A stretch of DNA of 64,000 bases from Meriones unguiculatus (GCF_030254825.1 NC_083350.1:65273024-65337023); one strand, 5' to 3'; positions 11,540 to 22,384 are shown, counted from the first letter of the stretch. Program-made: numbers and translations. Notes: a model not told the origin generated them from the letters alone.

Positions 11540-11925
11540 TTAGAGTTCTGTCTGTGCTAGTTACCTTTCTGTCTCTAAGATGCAATAACGTGCCCAAATG
11601 CAACTTAAGAATGAAATAAGTTATTTTGGCTCACAGAGCCAGAGGCACAGAGTCCTCAAGGAAGGGCTATTTTGGGATGCTAGCAGGAACAGGAAGCTTG
11701 ACTAACCACATTTTATTTCCACACAGAAAGCTGAGAAAGTAGGGTTAGGCTCTAAGTCTTTCTTCAATGCTCACCCTCAAAGACACACTTCCTCCAGCAG
11801 GGCTCTGCTTCCTAAAGGCTTAATAACCTTCCCAGGCAGCACTACCCTCTAGGGACAAAGAGTTCAAATATGTAAGCCTGTGGGAGATGTTGTCTTTCAA
11901 TCCAGCACAGATTGGTTGATTCAAA
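11540..11925 (+). repeat. old rodent interspersed repeat, unclassified
   Basis: It starts 'gctagttacctttctgtctc' and ends 'caaatatgtaagcctgtggg', with 'cagggctctgcttcctaaag' in the middle. This layout recurs in rodent genomes as a medium-copy repeat. The beginning resembles that of the repeat at 26940. I do not know the family name with certainty. Confidence 0.45.
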
Positions 11926-13423
11926 TGATTCAAGCTTCCTTTTCAGTCTTTAAACACACTCTGGCAGGAATTTCTTTACATTTGCTTCCTAATCTTTATT
12001 TATTATTATTATTACATTTATATGCCACCTTTTCCTGTTACTATGTTTAGGAATTTGTTGTTGTTGTTGTTGTTTTAGTTTGGTTTTACCCTGCATTTCA
12101 TCTTTTCTTTAAAAAAAAAAATACCAGCAACTATAATATTGTTAATAATAGCAATAATCATTGTTGTAATCCAATTCCAGGGATGATATCATACTAATCA
12201 CCCATGGATTACATCACTGAGAGGAGCCCCACATGCCACCTTTTAACCTGGGGTTTCCTCCTCTATACTGTGTTTGTGTTTCCTAAACATCCCCATTCAA
12301 TCCATGGCAAAGTATGTCCTATGATTTACTAGTATTCTGATTAAAATGCATGTATATTTTATAGAAAATCTGTATGAACAAGCTCAAAGAGATCAAAAAC
12401 CTAAAAACCTAAAATTTTAATACGCACAGGTGTTCTTATAAGTGCATATTTATACATAATGAATGACTTTGAATACTCTTTTTTTCTTAACATGAGATAA
12501 TAAAATGTTAATACACTATTACATAAACTTCAAGCACACTTAAATATCTGCATGATTCTGTTACATAAGAGATCTATGAATTATGAATTTATACTGCAAT
12601 CTACATTGGCTTTAATTTTACTATTTGTTACAAATACTGTGGTAGTGAATTTTTTGTGTAGAAATGCTTTCAAAATCATTGCTTTTTTAAAAATGTAAAA
12701 CAGGCTTATGAAATTGTAATATTTTAAAACCCTTAATAAATTTCTAATGTTACCTTCCAGAATGTTGTATAATATTGTATAATTCTATAAAAATATTGGG
12801 CAGTAAGTGAGATTGTTTTAATATCCTAAAAAAAATGAAGTTTTAAACTCCATTTTTTTTGATTACCAATGAGGTTGGATATTTATAAAACATCTCTAGA
12901 ATTCACAATTTACAAATTATTCATGGATGTTTCCCAGGGACAAATGAAGAAGAAGCCCAAGTTTTCTTCCCCAAAACTAGAATCTGTATAGAAAGCTCAT
13001 TTTGTGTATTCATGTTCAAGATTTTTTTCACTTATCAAATTATTTGCCAGTTAATCTGGCTTCAATTTAACTGACAATTAGTGAACATTCAAATATACTT
13101 AGTATAATAGTATAACAGCAACAATTTCAGGTATGAGAACGAATGTCAAAAAGCAGGGAACAATTAAGATAAGGAACCAAGTTTCTTCACTTGTGTCTGT
13201 GTGTACCCTCCCACTCTGTGTCTGCAAGTGTGTGTGCGTCCTCTAACTGTGTGCCTGTGTGTGCACCATGTATTTTCATGTGGTGAGTAGCCATAAGCAA
13301 GCGTTCCAAAGTCAGAGACCAATGTGACCAATGTGGGCGATAGCTATTAATTCATTTAATATATTTATATTTAGCTGATAATTAAAATACACCAAAGAGG
13401 CTATATGCTCTGTTCTGGTTAGG

Positions 13424-13424
<1 letters not shown>
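11926..13424. other. AT-rich intron, nothing recognised
   Basis: The region contains short TTA and TTG runs near 12000-12075 and a CTGTGTG-rich patch near 13190-13265, but no exon, clear transposon or RNA gene. Confidence 0.5.

Positions 13425-13466
<42 letters not shown>
13425..13466. repeat. (TA)n microsatellite
   Basis: 42 bases of uninterrupted TA dinucleotides. Confidence 0.97.
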
Positions 13467-13467
<1 letters not shown>

Positions 13468-13489
13468 CCTTGGCACAAACCCAGACACA

Positions 13490-13880
13490 TCTAGAAAGAG
13501 GGGATCTCAATTGAGGAACTGCTTCCATCCAGTTAGCTTGTGGGCATGTCGTGCAGGGCATTTTCTTAGTTGCTCATTGATTCAGGAGGGCTCATCTCAC
13601 TGTGGGTGCTGTCACCCCTGGGCAGGCGGTCCTGGGAGGCATAATAAAAGTAGCTGATCAGGAGCCTGGGAGAAAGCAAGGAAGCAGCTTTCCTCCACGT
13701 TTCCTGCCTCTGCTCCTGCCTCTGTTCCTGTCCTGACTTCCATCAACACTGGACTGTGATCTGGAAGTGTAAGCCAAAACAAAAAACAAAAAACAAACAA
13801 ACAAACAAAAAAAACCCTCTCCTCTCCAAGTGGCTTTTGGTCATGGTGTTTATCACAGGAATTAATATGGCAAAAAAAGG
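13490..13880 (-). repeat. rodent interspersed repeat, same family as 26940-27310
   Basis: Its reverse complement matches the order of landmarks in 26940-27310: 'gaggaactgcttccatccag', 'gggtgctgtcacccctgggc', 'ctgtcctgacttccatcaac', and 'ggtcatggtgtttatcacag' near the end. An A-rich (CAAA)n stretch lies inside it at about 13775-13815. Confidence 0.6.
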
Positions 13881-14038
13881 ACAGAAATTGGTAACAGAAG
13901 CTGTTGCTCTGATGAACCTGTTCAGGTTGTTTCTCAGTAGGATTATGGGAACTTTAGAACTTTAGGCTAAATTGTAAACCAAACAAACTATTTCTTCCCC
14001 AAATTGTTTTTGATCATGATGTTTTATCACAAACACAG

Positions 14039-15589
14039 AAACCTAACCAGATTTCCTTGTTTTTCATTGCTGAGTAATATTCCATTGTGTAGATTATGTA
14101 CCACAATTTCTGTATCCATCTTCAGTTGAGGAGCATCTAGGTTGTTTCCAGCTTCTGGCTATTACAAATAAAGCTGCTACAAACATGGTTGAGCAAATGT
14201 CCTTATTGTGTATTGGAGCCTTTTTTGGATATATGCCTAGGAGTGGTGTGGCTGGATCTTGAGGAAGCGTTATTGTTAGTTGTCTGAGAAAGCACCAGAT
14301 TGTTTTCCAGAGTGGTTGTACAAATTTACATTCCCACCAGCAGTGAAGGAGGGTTCCCCTTTCTCCACAATCTCTCCAGCATGTGTTGCACTTGAGTTTT
14401 TGATCTTGGCTATTCTCATGGGCATAAGGTGAAATCTCAGGGTCGTTTTGATTTGCATTTCCCTGATGGCTAATGACGTTGAGCATTTCTTTAAATGTTT
14501 CTCTGCCATTCAATATTCCTCTATCAAGAATTCTCTGTTTAGCTCTCTTCCCCATTTTTTAATTGGATTACTTGGTTTGTTGCTTTTCAGCTTCTTTAGT
14601 TCTTTATATATACTGGGTATTAGCCCTCTGTCAGATAAAGGGTTGGTGAAGATTCTTTCCCAATCTGTAGGCATTTGTTTGGTTTTGATGATGGTGTCCT
14701 TTGCTTTACAGAAGCTTTTCAGTTTCATGAGGTTCCATAAATCATGAAATTTGCAGGTAAACAGTGGGAACTGGAAAAGATCATCCTGAGTGAGCTGTCC
14801 CAGAAACAGAAAGATACACACAGTATATACTCACTCATATAGACATATAATATAAGATAAACCTACTAAAATCTGTACATAAAAGAAACTAATCAAGAGG
14901 AAGGACTCTGACTAAAACGCTCAATCTCCATCCTGAAAGGCAAAGAGGATGGACATCAGAAGAAGAAGAAAACAGGAAACAAGTTAGGAACCTGCCACAG
15001 AGGGCCTCTGAAAGGCTCTGCCCTGCAGACTATCAAAGCAGATGCTGAGACTTACGGCCAACTCTTGGGCAGAGTGCATGGGATCTTATGAAAGAAGTGG
15101 GAAATGGTAAGATCTGGAGAGGACAGGAAGTCCACAAGGAGAGCAACAGAACTGGAAAATTTGAACACAGGGAACTTTCCAGAGACTCACTCCAACAAAG
15201 TACCATGCATGGAGATAACCTAGAACCCCTGCACAAATGTAGCCCATATCAGTTCAGTGTCCAAATGGCTACCATAGTAATGGGAAGAGAGACTGCCTCT
15301 GACATGAACTGATTGGCCTGATCTTTCATCACCTCCCCCTGAGTGGGGAGCAGCCTTACCAGGCCACAGAAGATGACAATGCAGCCTCTCCTGATGAGAT
15401 TTGACAGACTGGGGTCAGAGGGAAGGAAGGGAGAACCTCCTCTATCAGTGGACTTGGGGAGAGGCATTCGTGAAGAAGGGGGAGGGAAGGTGTGATTAGG
15501 AGGGCAGGAAGGTAGGGTTTATGGGGGGGATACAAAGTGAATAAAGTGTAACTAATAAAAGTTAAATAAAAAAAAAAAACCTAACCAGA
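14039..15589 (+). mobile_element. 5'-inverted (twin-primed) L1 insertion with target duplications
   Basis: A 13-base direct repeat, AAACCTAACCAGA, at 14039-14051 and 15577-15589 bounds the insert. The left part (14052 to about 14740) is L1 ORF2 C-terminal sequence in minus orientation, with coding remnants such as LLHCWWECKFVQPLWKT and PTDWERIFTNPLSDRGL. The right part (about 14740-15576) is the L1 3' end in plus orientation, ending in 'aataaagtgtaactaataaa' and poly(A). The left edge stops at 'aaacaaggaaa' and the right part begins 'aaatcatgaaatttgc', which are neighbouring positions in an intact L1. This is the expected product of twin priming. Intact target duplications make it one of the younger events here. 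Confidence 0.93.
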
Positions 15590-15652
15590 ATACATTCAAA
15601 AAAACTCTTCCAAGATTCATAGTTGTAATCATTGAAGAATTTAACTTTAGAA

Positions 15653-15674
15653 AGAGAGAGAGAGAGAGAGAGAG

Positions 15675-15719
<45 letters not shown>

Positions 15720-15764
15720 AGGGAGGGAGGAAGGAAGGAAGGAAGGAAGGAAGGAAGGAAGGAA

Positions 15765-15822
<58 letters not shown>

Positions 15823-15824
15823 AG
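15653..15824. repeat. long purine tract, (GA)n(GAAA)n(GGAA)n(GAAA)n
   Basis: An almost pure 172-base purine run on the + strand made of four repeat blocks, with GAAA blocks on both sides of a GGAA core. Lysine/arginine/glutamate-only reading frames over it, and their serine/phenylalanine antisense partners, are artefacts of the repeat. Confidence 0.95.
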
Positions 15825-16665
15825 AATGATGGAAAAGGGTGATATACTTGATAGACTTGAGGTGAATTAGGTATGGAAAGTTACAATGGTCGTTGTCTAA
15901 CAATTACTTTGACTCTTGTTCTAAAACAATGTAGTTTATCAAGATTGTTGAGATTATGGAAGTACTTTGAACTCTCAAGCATCTTCATATTTATGATTTC
16001 ATCTCTCTTGAAATTCTGAATTTTCAGAATATGTGATTTTGTGGGTTAAATTAAAATGTTACTCACAGATACTATAAATTTTCATCAAAACATGATAGGG
16101 CAGAATCAACAAACAAAATTATTTTTGGCATCCTTTAAATACATACATCTTGGTTGGTGATGACTCTGATATTTAAAGATAAATTCGATTGAAATATAAT
16201 TATTTAAGAAATGCAAATAAAATCCAAGTAAAAATTACTCTATGAACATGAAGTAGGCAGTCTCTACAAAGAAATCAACTATTGTTAAAAGGAAGAAGTT
16301 AAACAGTATCAACTTTTTAATCACGACCCAATAACAGTATGCAAATTTTAAAATATCATTACAACCTAAAATGAAGGCATTCTAACTAAATTATTAGGAG
16401 ATTTTATTAATGGTATAACTAAATTACAAAAGTAGTGTTATTTTACAGTATAACAAAATGATTGTTAGTTGAAATTGGCCAAGGAAATCATAAAATGACT
16501 GTGTGTAAAGCCCTCAAAATTGCTTGTGTGCCTACTAGAGTCCATCTTATTAGCTAAATTAAAATAGCAATAATTGAAATATACACAGATCAGTTAAAAT
16601 TGACTTTAGAAATTTAATCTTAAACAGCAATAAAATATTCAAGAGAATGATATAGGAAAACCTTA
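15825..16665. other. AT-rich intron, nothing recognised
   Basis: No exon with usable splice sites and no transposon I can identify. Confidence 0.5.
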
Positions 16666-17723
16666 TAATTTTTTTATTTTTTAATGTTAATTATAGTTTA
16701 TTTACTTTGTGTCCCAGCTGCAGCCCCCTCCCTCATTCCCTCTCAATCCCACCCTCCCTCCCTCATCTCCTCCTTGCCCCTCTCTAAGTCCACTTATTGG
16801 TTAGGTCCTCTTCCCCTTCCATCTGACCCTAGCTTATCAGGTCCCACCAGGACTGGCTGCAATGTCCTCCTCTGTGGCCTAGTTAGGCTGCTCCTCCCAC
16901 AGGGGTGAGGGGCTGGGGAGGTCAAGGAGCTAGCCATAGAGTTCATGCCAGAGACAGTCCCTGTTCCCCTTACTAGGGAAGCCACTTGGATACTGAGCTG
17001 CCATGGGCTACATCCATGCAGGGGTTCTAGGTTATAACCATGCATGGTCCCTGGTTGGAGAATCAGTCTCAGACAAGCCCCTGTGCCCAAATATATTTGG
17101 TCCTTGTGGAGCTCCTGTTCTCTCCAGGTCTTACTAACTCTCTCTTCTTTCATATAATTCCCTTGCACTCTGCCCAAAGTTTGGTTACAAGTATCAGCTT
17201 CTGTACTGCTATGTAGTCTTTCAGAGGCCCTCTATGGTAGGCTCCTATCCTGATTCTCGTTTTTTCCTACATCCAATGTCCATCCTATTTGTCTTTCTAA
17301 GTAAAGATTGATCTTCTTACCCTGGGTCCTCCTTCTTGTTTAGCTTCTTTAGGTGTACAGATTTTAGTATGTATATGCTGTGTTATCTTATAGGTCTATT
17401 ATCCACTTATAAGTGAGTATATACCATGTGTGTCTTTCTGCTTCTGGGATACCTCACACAGAATGATCTTTTCAAGATCCTACCATTTGCCTGCAAATTT
17501 CATGATTTCCTTTTTTTTTTAATTGCTGAGTAGTATTCCCTTGTGTGAATGTACCACAATTTCTGTATCCATTCCTCAGTTGAGGGACATCTGGCTTGTT
17601 TCCAGGTTGTGGCTATTTTTTTTTTTTTTTGCCGGGGGTTCTGCATTTATCATCAATAATTATCTTATAATCAAAACACCTTTTTTTAAGTGTAATTTGA
17701 GTATATATATATATTTTTTTTTT

Positions 17724-17980
17724 CAATGCAGTTTATTCAGGAACCTTGAACAATCTTCTGACACTGGGGAAAGCCAGCCCACAGCTTAAATAGCCTCTGG
17801 GTAGCCAACCCCAGCGTGCCTCGTGGGCAATGCAGATAGGTCCACATACATGGAAGCAAGCCAGATCCTCACCCTTAGCCAAATATGGAGTTGTTTGTGA
17901 CAGAGAGCACTCACCATCGGGAAGGTGGAAGGTGGAAAACAGCTCCATCTTTAAGGCACGGCATTACGCAGCTCTCTACT
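17724..17980 (-). mobile_element. ERV LTR U3-R without U5 (copy 2)
   Basis: 257 bases closely matching copies 1 and 3, preceded on its own strand by the polypurine tract AAAAAGGGGGAAC (17981-17996). It ends at the poly(A) site and is followed by A10. The first LTR base pair reads AG instead of TG. Nothing corresponding to U5 follows. Confidence 0.85.
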
Positions 17981-18156
17981 GTTCCCCCTTTTTGTTTTAG
18001 ACGCATCAGGCAAGAGTAGAGGTCTGATCTCTGATATTAGAAATAAATTGGGACTATGTATCGATGTTCATTTAGGTGTCATCCACCCAAAGAGCATCAG
18101 ACCAGACTGATACCTTTTTCTCAGAGGCGGGACCTGGGGCATCAACCCGCATGCAA

Positions 18157-19295
18157 TCAGACATGCTCTTCTCTGGTTCGAAAGTGGCTGACCCTGAATG
18201 CAGTGCTTAGCCTCGCATCCTGAGCGTAACATTTTAGCTCCCATGCTTGGGGAGACTGTCCTGCTTCAATGGCTGTAAAGGCCTGAATGGTCATGGCTGT
18301 ATTACGCTGTTGTGAGACTCTAATCTTGCATATATACCACAGGCAAACCAAGGAGACCAACACCAGAAGGCCTGCTAACGCTCCCATGCCCGCCCATTCC
18401 TTCAGATGATTCATGGCTGCAGCAATCCATGATGATAATCCTGTGGCTAATCCTGCGTCCACTCTGGTAGAATTTACCGTGACAATGGCCACTCTCAGCT
18501 GCTCCATCGTAGTATCGAATTCTCCAGTCCAATTACCTAAAATATAGCTAGACAATTGTTTAGACAGATTTGCAGCACAGGAAAAATTCTCATATTGTAT
18601 GCTAGTGACACAAAGTCCAGCATACTTCCATTGACAGCCAAGTTGAGCAATTTGCCATAGGGTATCAATTTGCTCCTGCACGAGGTCAATCCTCTGATTG
18701 AACACCATCAAGCCTCCTTTTAGATGACCATTAATTCCTTTTTGTACATCTAAGGCATGAGCTACATTGGCTAAAAGATTATTCAGGGTCTGAGCAGTCT
18801 GCACAGTATGACTCATGGCTAATGCCTAGGTGGTAGCTCCAACAGCCGCCAATGAGATGGCAGTAACAATGGTGGCTGTAATTCCAAGATCCCTTTTCTG
18901 TCTGAAGAGAGTCATAGCGTGAGGCATATCAATGGGCACAGGCACCCAGAGAGGCATGCGAGTAACCAGGGCATACCTAAATTCACTAGCATTCAAGCAT
19001 TGGGCAAAAAAGCAAGTATCATTACCACAATTACTTGGCTCTATATGGCTAACAATGAATAAAAATGGGGGATATAGACAAACAGGTGTGGGGTTATAGG
19101 AAATATTATGAGAAGCCTTAACCCCCTCGTTGGAACATCCTGCATCAGTTCTAGAACTAGCAGTGGTGTTGTCCGAGGTCTGAGTAGGTTCAGGAGACTA
19201 TTGCCCCCAGGGGTGAGACGTGCTCCATGTAAATTGACTAACTCCATGTTTTCCTCCACTTTTGAAAGTCATTTAAGGTTCTTAAATTATCTTTT
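18157..19295 (-). pseudogene. endogenous betaretrovirus-like env remnant (SU C-terminus and TM)
   Basis: Known family role: retroviral envelope glycoprotein, with surface (SU) and transmembrane (TM) subunits mediating receptor binding and membrane fusion. Seen here: a furin-type RQKR at 18903-18892, followed by a hydrophobic, alanine/isoleucine-rich stretch like a fusion peptide. An in-frame TAG (18828-18826) interrupts the frame at the end of that stretch. An open frame of 219 codons then runs from ATG 18816 to the stop at 18157. It holds a heptad region, a C-X7-C pair (CQWKYAGLC), N-glycosylation sites (NFS, NLS, NWT, NST), a membrane anchor (LAGLLVLVSLVCLWYIC) and a cytoplasmic tail of about 50 residues. 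SU upstream is incomplete and not open in the same frame; gag, pol and the 5' LTR are absent. The broken gene cannot encode a full envelope protein. IAPE- or MMTV-like ancestry is inference from the layout and the adjoining LTR. Confidence 0.8.
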
Positions 19296-19299
19296 TTTC

Positions 19300-19482
19300 C
19301 CTTTTTTTAAAATTTTTCATCAATTACACTTTATTCATTCTGCATTCCCCCATAAGCCCCTCCCTCCTCCCCTCCCAATGCCACCCTCCCACCTCCCTCT
19401 GCATGCATGCCACTCCCCAAGTCCACTGATAGGAGAGGTTCTCCTCTCCTTTCTGATTTTAGTCCATCAGTTCACATCAAAA
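19300..19482 (-). mobile_element. short L1 3'-UTR piece adjoining the env remnant
   Basis: On the minus strand it ends in 'gaataaagtgtaattgatga' and a short A-rich stretch at about 19300-19320, immediately before the env sequence. Its 5' edge coincides with the target repeat GTGGCTATT at 19483. Confidence 0.75.
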
Positions 19483-20205
19483 GTGGCTATTATGAATAAA
19501 GCTGCTATAAACATCATTGAACAAATGGTCCTTGTTGTGTACTTGAGCATATTTTGGATATATGCCTAGGAGTGGTATGGCTGGATCTTGAGGAAGCACT
19601 ATTCCCAATTGTCTGAGAAAGTGCCAGATTGATTTCTAAAGTGGTTGTACAAGTTTACATTCCCACCAGCAAAGGAGGAGGGTTCCCCTTTCTCCACAAC
19701 CTCTCCATCATGTGGTGTCACTTGAATTTTTTATCTTATCCATTCTGATGGGTGTAAGGTGAAATCTCAGGGTCGTTTTGATTTGAATCTCCCTGATGGC
19801 TAAGGACGTTGAGCATTTCTTTAAGTGTTTTTTTGCCATTCTACAATCCTCTACAGAGAGTTCTCTGTTTAGCTCTGTACCCCATTTTTTAATTGGATTA
19901 CGTGATTTGTTGCTTTTTAACTTCTTGAGTTCTTTATATATACTGGATATTAGCCCTCTGTCAGATGTAGGGTTGGTGAAGATCCTAGGAAAGATAATCT
20001 TATGGAATTACAGTAGCATTGCTGTTATAAATTTTAGTTCCTAAGGTGAGTTTTTTTATTGATGATGTCAGGTTGGTCAGTAGCAGTGAAGTTTCAGCAT
20101 CAGAACCAAACATCATATGACTCATGACTGAAGTGACACTTTAGTGTAGCAGAGAATGGATAGCTTCTTAGTAGCTTTCAATTAAAAAAAAATAAAATAA
20201 AATCT

Positions 20206-20362
20206 TGCCAGACATGGTAGTACACCCATGTAATCCCAGCACTCAGCACTCAGAGGCAGAGGCAGAGGCAAACCTCTGTGAGTTTGAGGCCAGCCTAGTC
20301 TACAAAGCAGAAGAGCCAAGGCTACCCAGAGAAACCCTGTCTTGAAAACTCAAAAAAAAAAA
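20206..20362 (+). repeat. B1 SINE
   Basis: 7SL-derived B1: starts TGCCAGACATGGTAGTACAC, has 'tgtaatcccagcactcagca', 'gtttgaggccagcctagtct' and 'agaaaccctgtcttgaaaac', and ends in poly(A). A short internal repetition (CAGCACT, GAGGCA) is visible. Confidence 0.95.
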
Positions 20363-20594
20363 GATAAATCTTTACCCCACCCATTATTGCAAACAAAAAT
20401 TTAGTTTGAATAATCAATGTCTGCTTAAAATAGGAAATTAACACCAAAATCAAGCCAAAATAAAGAAAACTTTGTCAAGTAATTCATAAGGATAAGCCAT
20501 GGCCAGATGAAAGACATAGGAAGAATCTTTATCAAACATAAAATGGTAAAGAAAAATCTGATAGATTTTCTTTATGAAAACCAGAGCATAGTTA

Positions 20595-21135
20595 TAAACA
20601 TTTTTTTTAAATGTAAAATTCAAGGTTTTATTTCTTTTTTTTTTTTTTTTTTTTTTTTCAATGCAGTTTATTCAGGAACATTGAACAATGCTCGGACCCC
20701 GGGGAAAGCCAGCCCACAGCTTAAATAGCCTCTGGGTAGCCAACCCAGGCGTGCCACGGGGGCAATGTAGATAGGTCCACATACATGGAAGCAAGCCAGA
20801 TCCTCGGCCTTTGCCAAATGTGGAGTTGTTCGTGACAGAGAGCACTCACCATCGGGAAGGTGGAAGGCGGAAACCAGCTCCATCTTTAAGGCATAGCATT
20901 CTGCAGCTCTCTACAGTTCCCCTTTTTTGTTTTAGACGCATCAGGCAAGAGTAGAGGTCTGATCTCTGATATTAGAAATAAATTGGGACTTTGTACAGAT
21001 GTTCATTTAGGTGTCATCCACCCAAAGAGCATCAGACCCGTCTGATACCTTTTTCTCAGAGGCGGGACCTGGGGCATCAACCTGCATGCAATCAGACATG
21101 CTCTTCTCTGGGTCCAAAAGCGGCTAAACATTTTT
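20595..21135 (-). mobile_element. retroposed ERV 3' end, copy 3
   Basis: On the minus strand: 3' internal ERV sequence (21124-20916) nearly identical to that beside copy 2, a polypurine tract, LTR U3-R (20915-20659, 257 bases), a T24 run as the poly(A) (20635-20658), then about 26 bases of other sequence and a further T run. The 11-base TAAACATTTTT occurs at 20595-20605 and 21125-21135. The right copy begins exactly where similarity to copy 2 ends, which supports it as a target duplication. U5 is absent. The insert is 5'-truncated just after the env stop region. Confidence 0.78.
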
Positions 21136-21412
21136 AATTACACTAAATTCTTTTACATTATTTATCAAAATCACTGAAGACAGATTTCAGTTGCAGACAA
21201 CATGAGAACCTGATAATGTTTCAACCAGGCAAAACTTGATAGAGTCTGGACTGCATATTTTTCTAAACATCAGTGTCCAAGAAAAGCATACCAGCAGCTT
21301 CCATTGGCCATAATATGCAGCCCCTCCCCCCCATGGAGAAATCATTGGCCACTGGTCCAGGAGAGCAAAGGGAAGGAGTGTTCAGTCTGCCCTTGAGTAC
21401 AAAGTAGTGACT

Positions 21413-21900
21413 TCTGGGACCAGCTTCAGGGAGATTGCTCAACTTTATTTGGGTGAACAGAGGCTATATAGTGAGTGGGTGGAGGGTTCCCAGGGTAGGT
21501 GTAAAATATTGGCTGGGGCTTGAGAATGCTTCATTTACATACCAGGAATTCCAGATACTTGCTGGGAAGGTTCTTATCTGGAGAAAGGAAGTTGAACCTG
21601 CATTTTGGCCATGGTCTATGTGGCTTCCCTCAGGGGTCAGGGGGTTGTGCTTAGAGACACTTTGCAGACGAATTCAAGCAGAGAGAAAGAAGCTCCCTGC
21701 TCAGAAAGGAAGGCCTCCATTCTGCACTGAGCTGGGGTGGTTGCCAGGACACTGTGAACTGCCACCTTAAACAGCAGCAATGTATCAACAATGATACATG
21801 TTTTTGTAAGACTGAGAATACCTGAATGTTCAATTTGAAATCAGAGGCAGCTGGGATACCTGGACAATGGTTCTCCTGTAATAAAGCATTAAATAACATT
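21413..21900 (-). mobile_element. LTR-like repeat, minus strand, unclassified
   Basis: On the minus strand it shows 'cactatatagcctctgttca' followed within about 10 bases by AATAAA, as in the U3/R part of an LTR. It shares landmarks with 2640-3255. The exact edges and family are not determined. Confidence 0.45.
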
Positions 21901-22380
21901 TTAAATTCAGTCCAACAGTAACGCATTTAATCATTTGTTCAGTTTTTTAGTGAATTCTTATTATATGCAGCCTATAAAGTTTTTATAGGCACAGACTTCC
22001 CGCTTTCCATGAAGCCTCAAGGGAAAAAGTTACTACAGAAACAATGCTTTTCTACTGGCTAATGACTACTAAACACTCACAGGATATTGTTAGTAAAAAC
22101 TGCAAAAGATGCAGGTTATTTTAGTCATTGGCCATGACGATTACAGAGAGTTTGTGAAATTTACATTAGCAGACAAAGTAATGGTTTTATCAAGGTACTT
22201 GCATGCATGTGAAGCATAATTTATTCCAATCTGACCTCTTCCTGGCTGTCTTCTACACCCCTCCCCTCCTTCCTGTCACTTGACTTCCTCCCCCCCTAGA
22301 TGTAGTTCTCCATTCTGCCTTTACATCAAATTACCTTTATCCCACTGCTTTCTCTCTTTTTTTCCTTTGTTAAGAGGCTT
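21901..22380. other. intron, nothing recognised
   Basis: No gene or clear transposon; ends in a CT-rich patch near 22250-22370. Confidence 0.45.
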
Positions 22381-22384
22381 ACTT

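Larger units (their letters stand above)
17609..19491 (-). mobile_element. insertion inside the L1: L1 3'-UTR piece + ERV env/LTR end + poly(A)
   Basis: The block 17618-19482 is flanked by GTGGCTATT at 17609-17617 and 19483-19491, the point where the host L1 is interrupted. On the minus strand it reads: a short L1 3' UTR end (19482 to about 19300), env sequence (about 19295-18000), a polypurine tract, LTR U3-R (17980-17724), an A10 run, about 85 bases of other sequence (17713-17632), and a final poly(A) abutting the target repeat. This order is what an L1 3' transduction would leave. Separate nested insertions are the alternative. Confidence 0.7.
16672..19986 (-). mobile_element. antisense L1 3' half, split by a 1.9-kb insertion
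   Basis: Read on the minus strand, it ends at the left with the L1 3' terminus (CACAAAGTAAATAAACTATAATTAAC, seen reversed at 16685-16710) and runs rightward into ORF2. Coding continuity is broken between 'ccaggttgtggctatt' (17617) and 'atgaataaagctgctata' (19492), which are adjacent in an intact L1. The 5' truncation is near 19986. No intact ORF2 frame survives. The block at 17618-19482 was inserted later. Confidence 0.88.

Noticed and set aside
14094..14821. Two minus-strand frames considered as a separate antisense gene
   Set aside because: They are the ORF2 C-terminus in the inverted part of the twin-primed L1.
15562..15903. Serine/phenylalanine- or lysine/glutamate-only frames
   Set aside because: Products of the GA/GAAA/GGAA tract; the same applies to 32377-32826.
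19108..19569. 153-codon plus-strand frame
   Set aside because: Antisense to env and continuing into a reversed L1 3' UTR; a chimera of two repeats.
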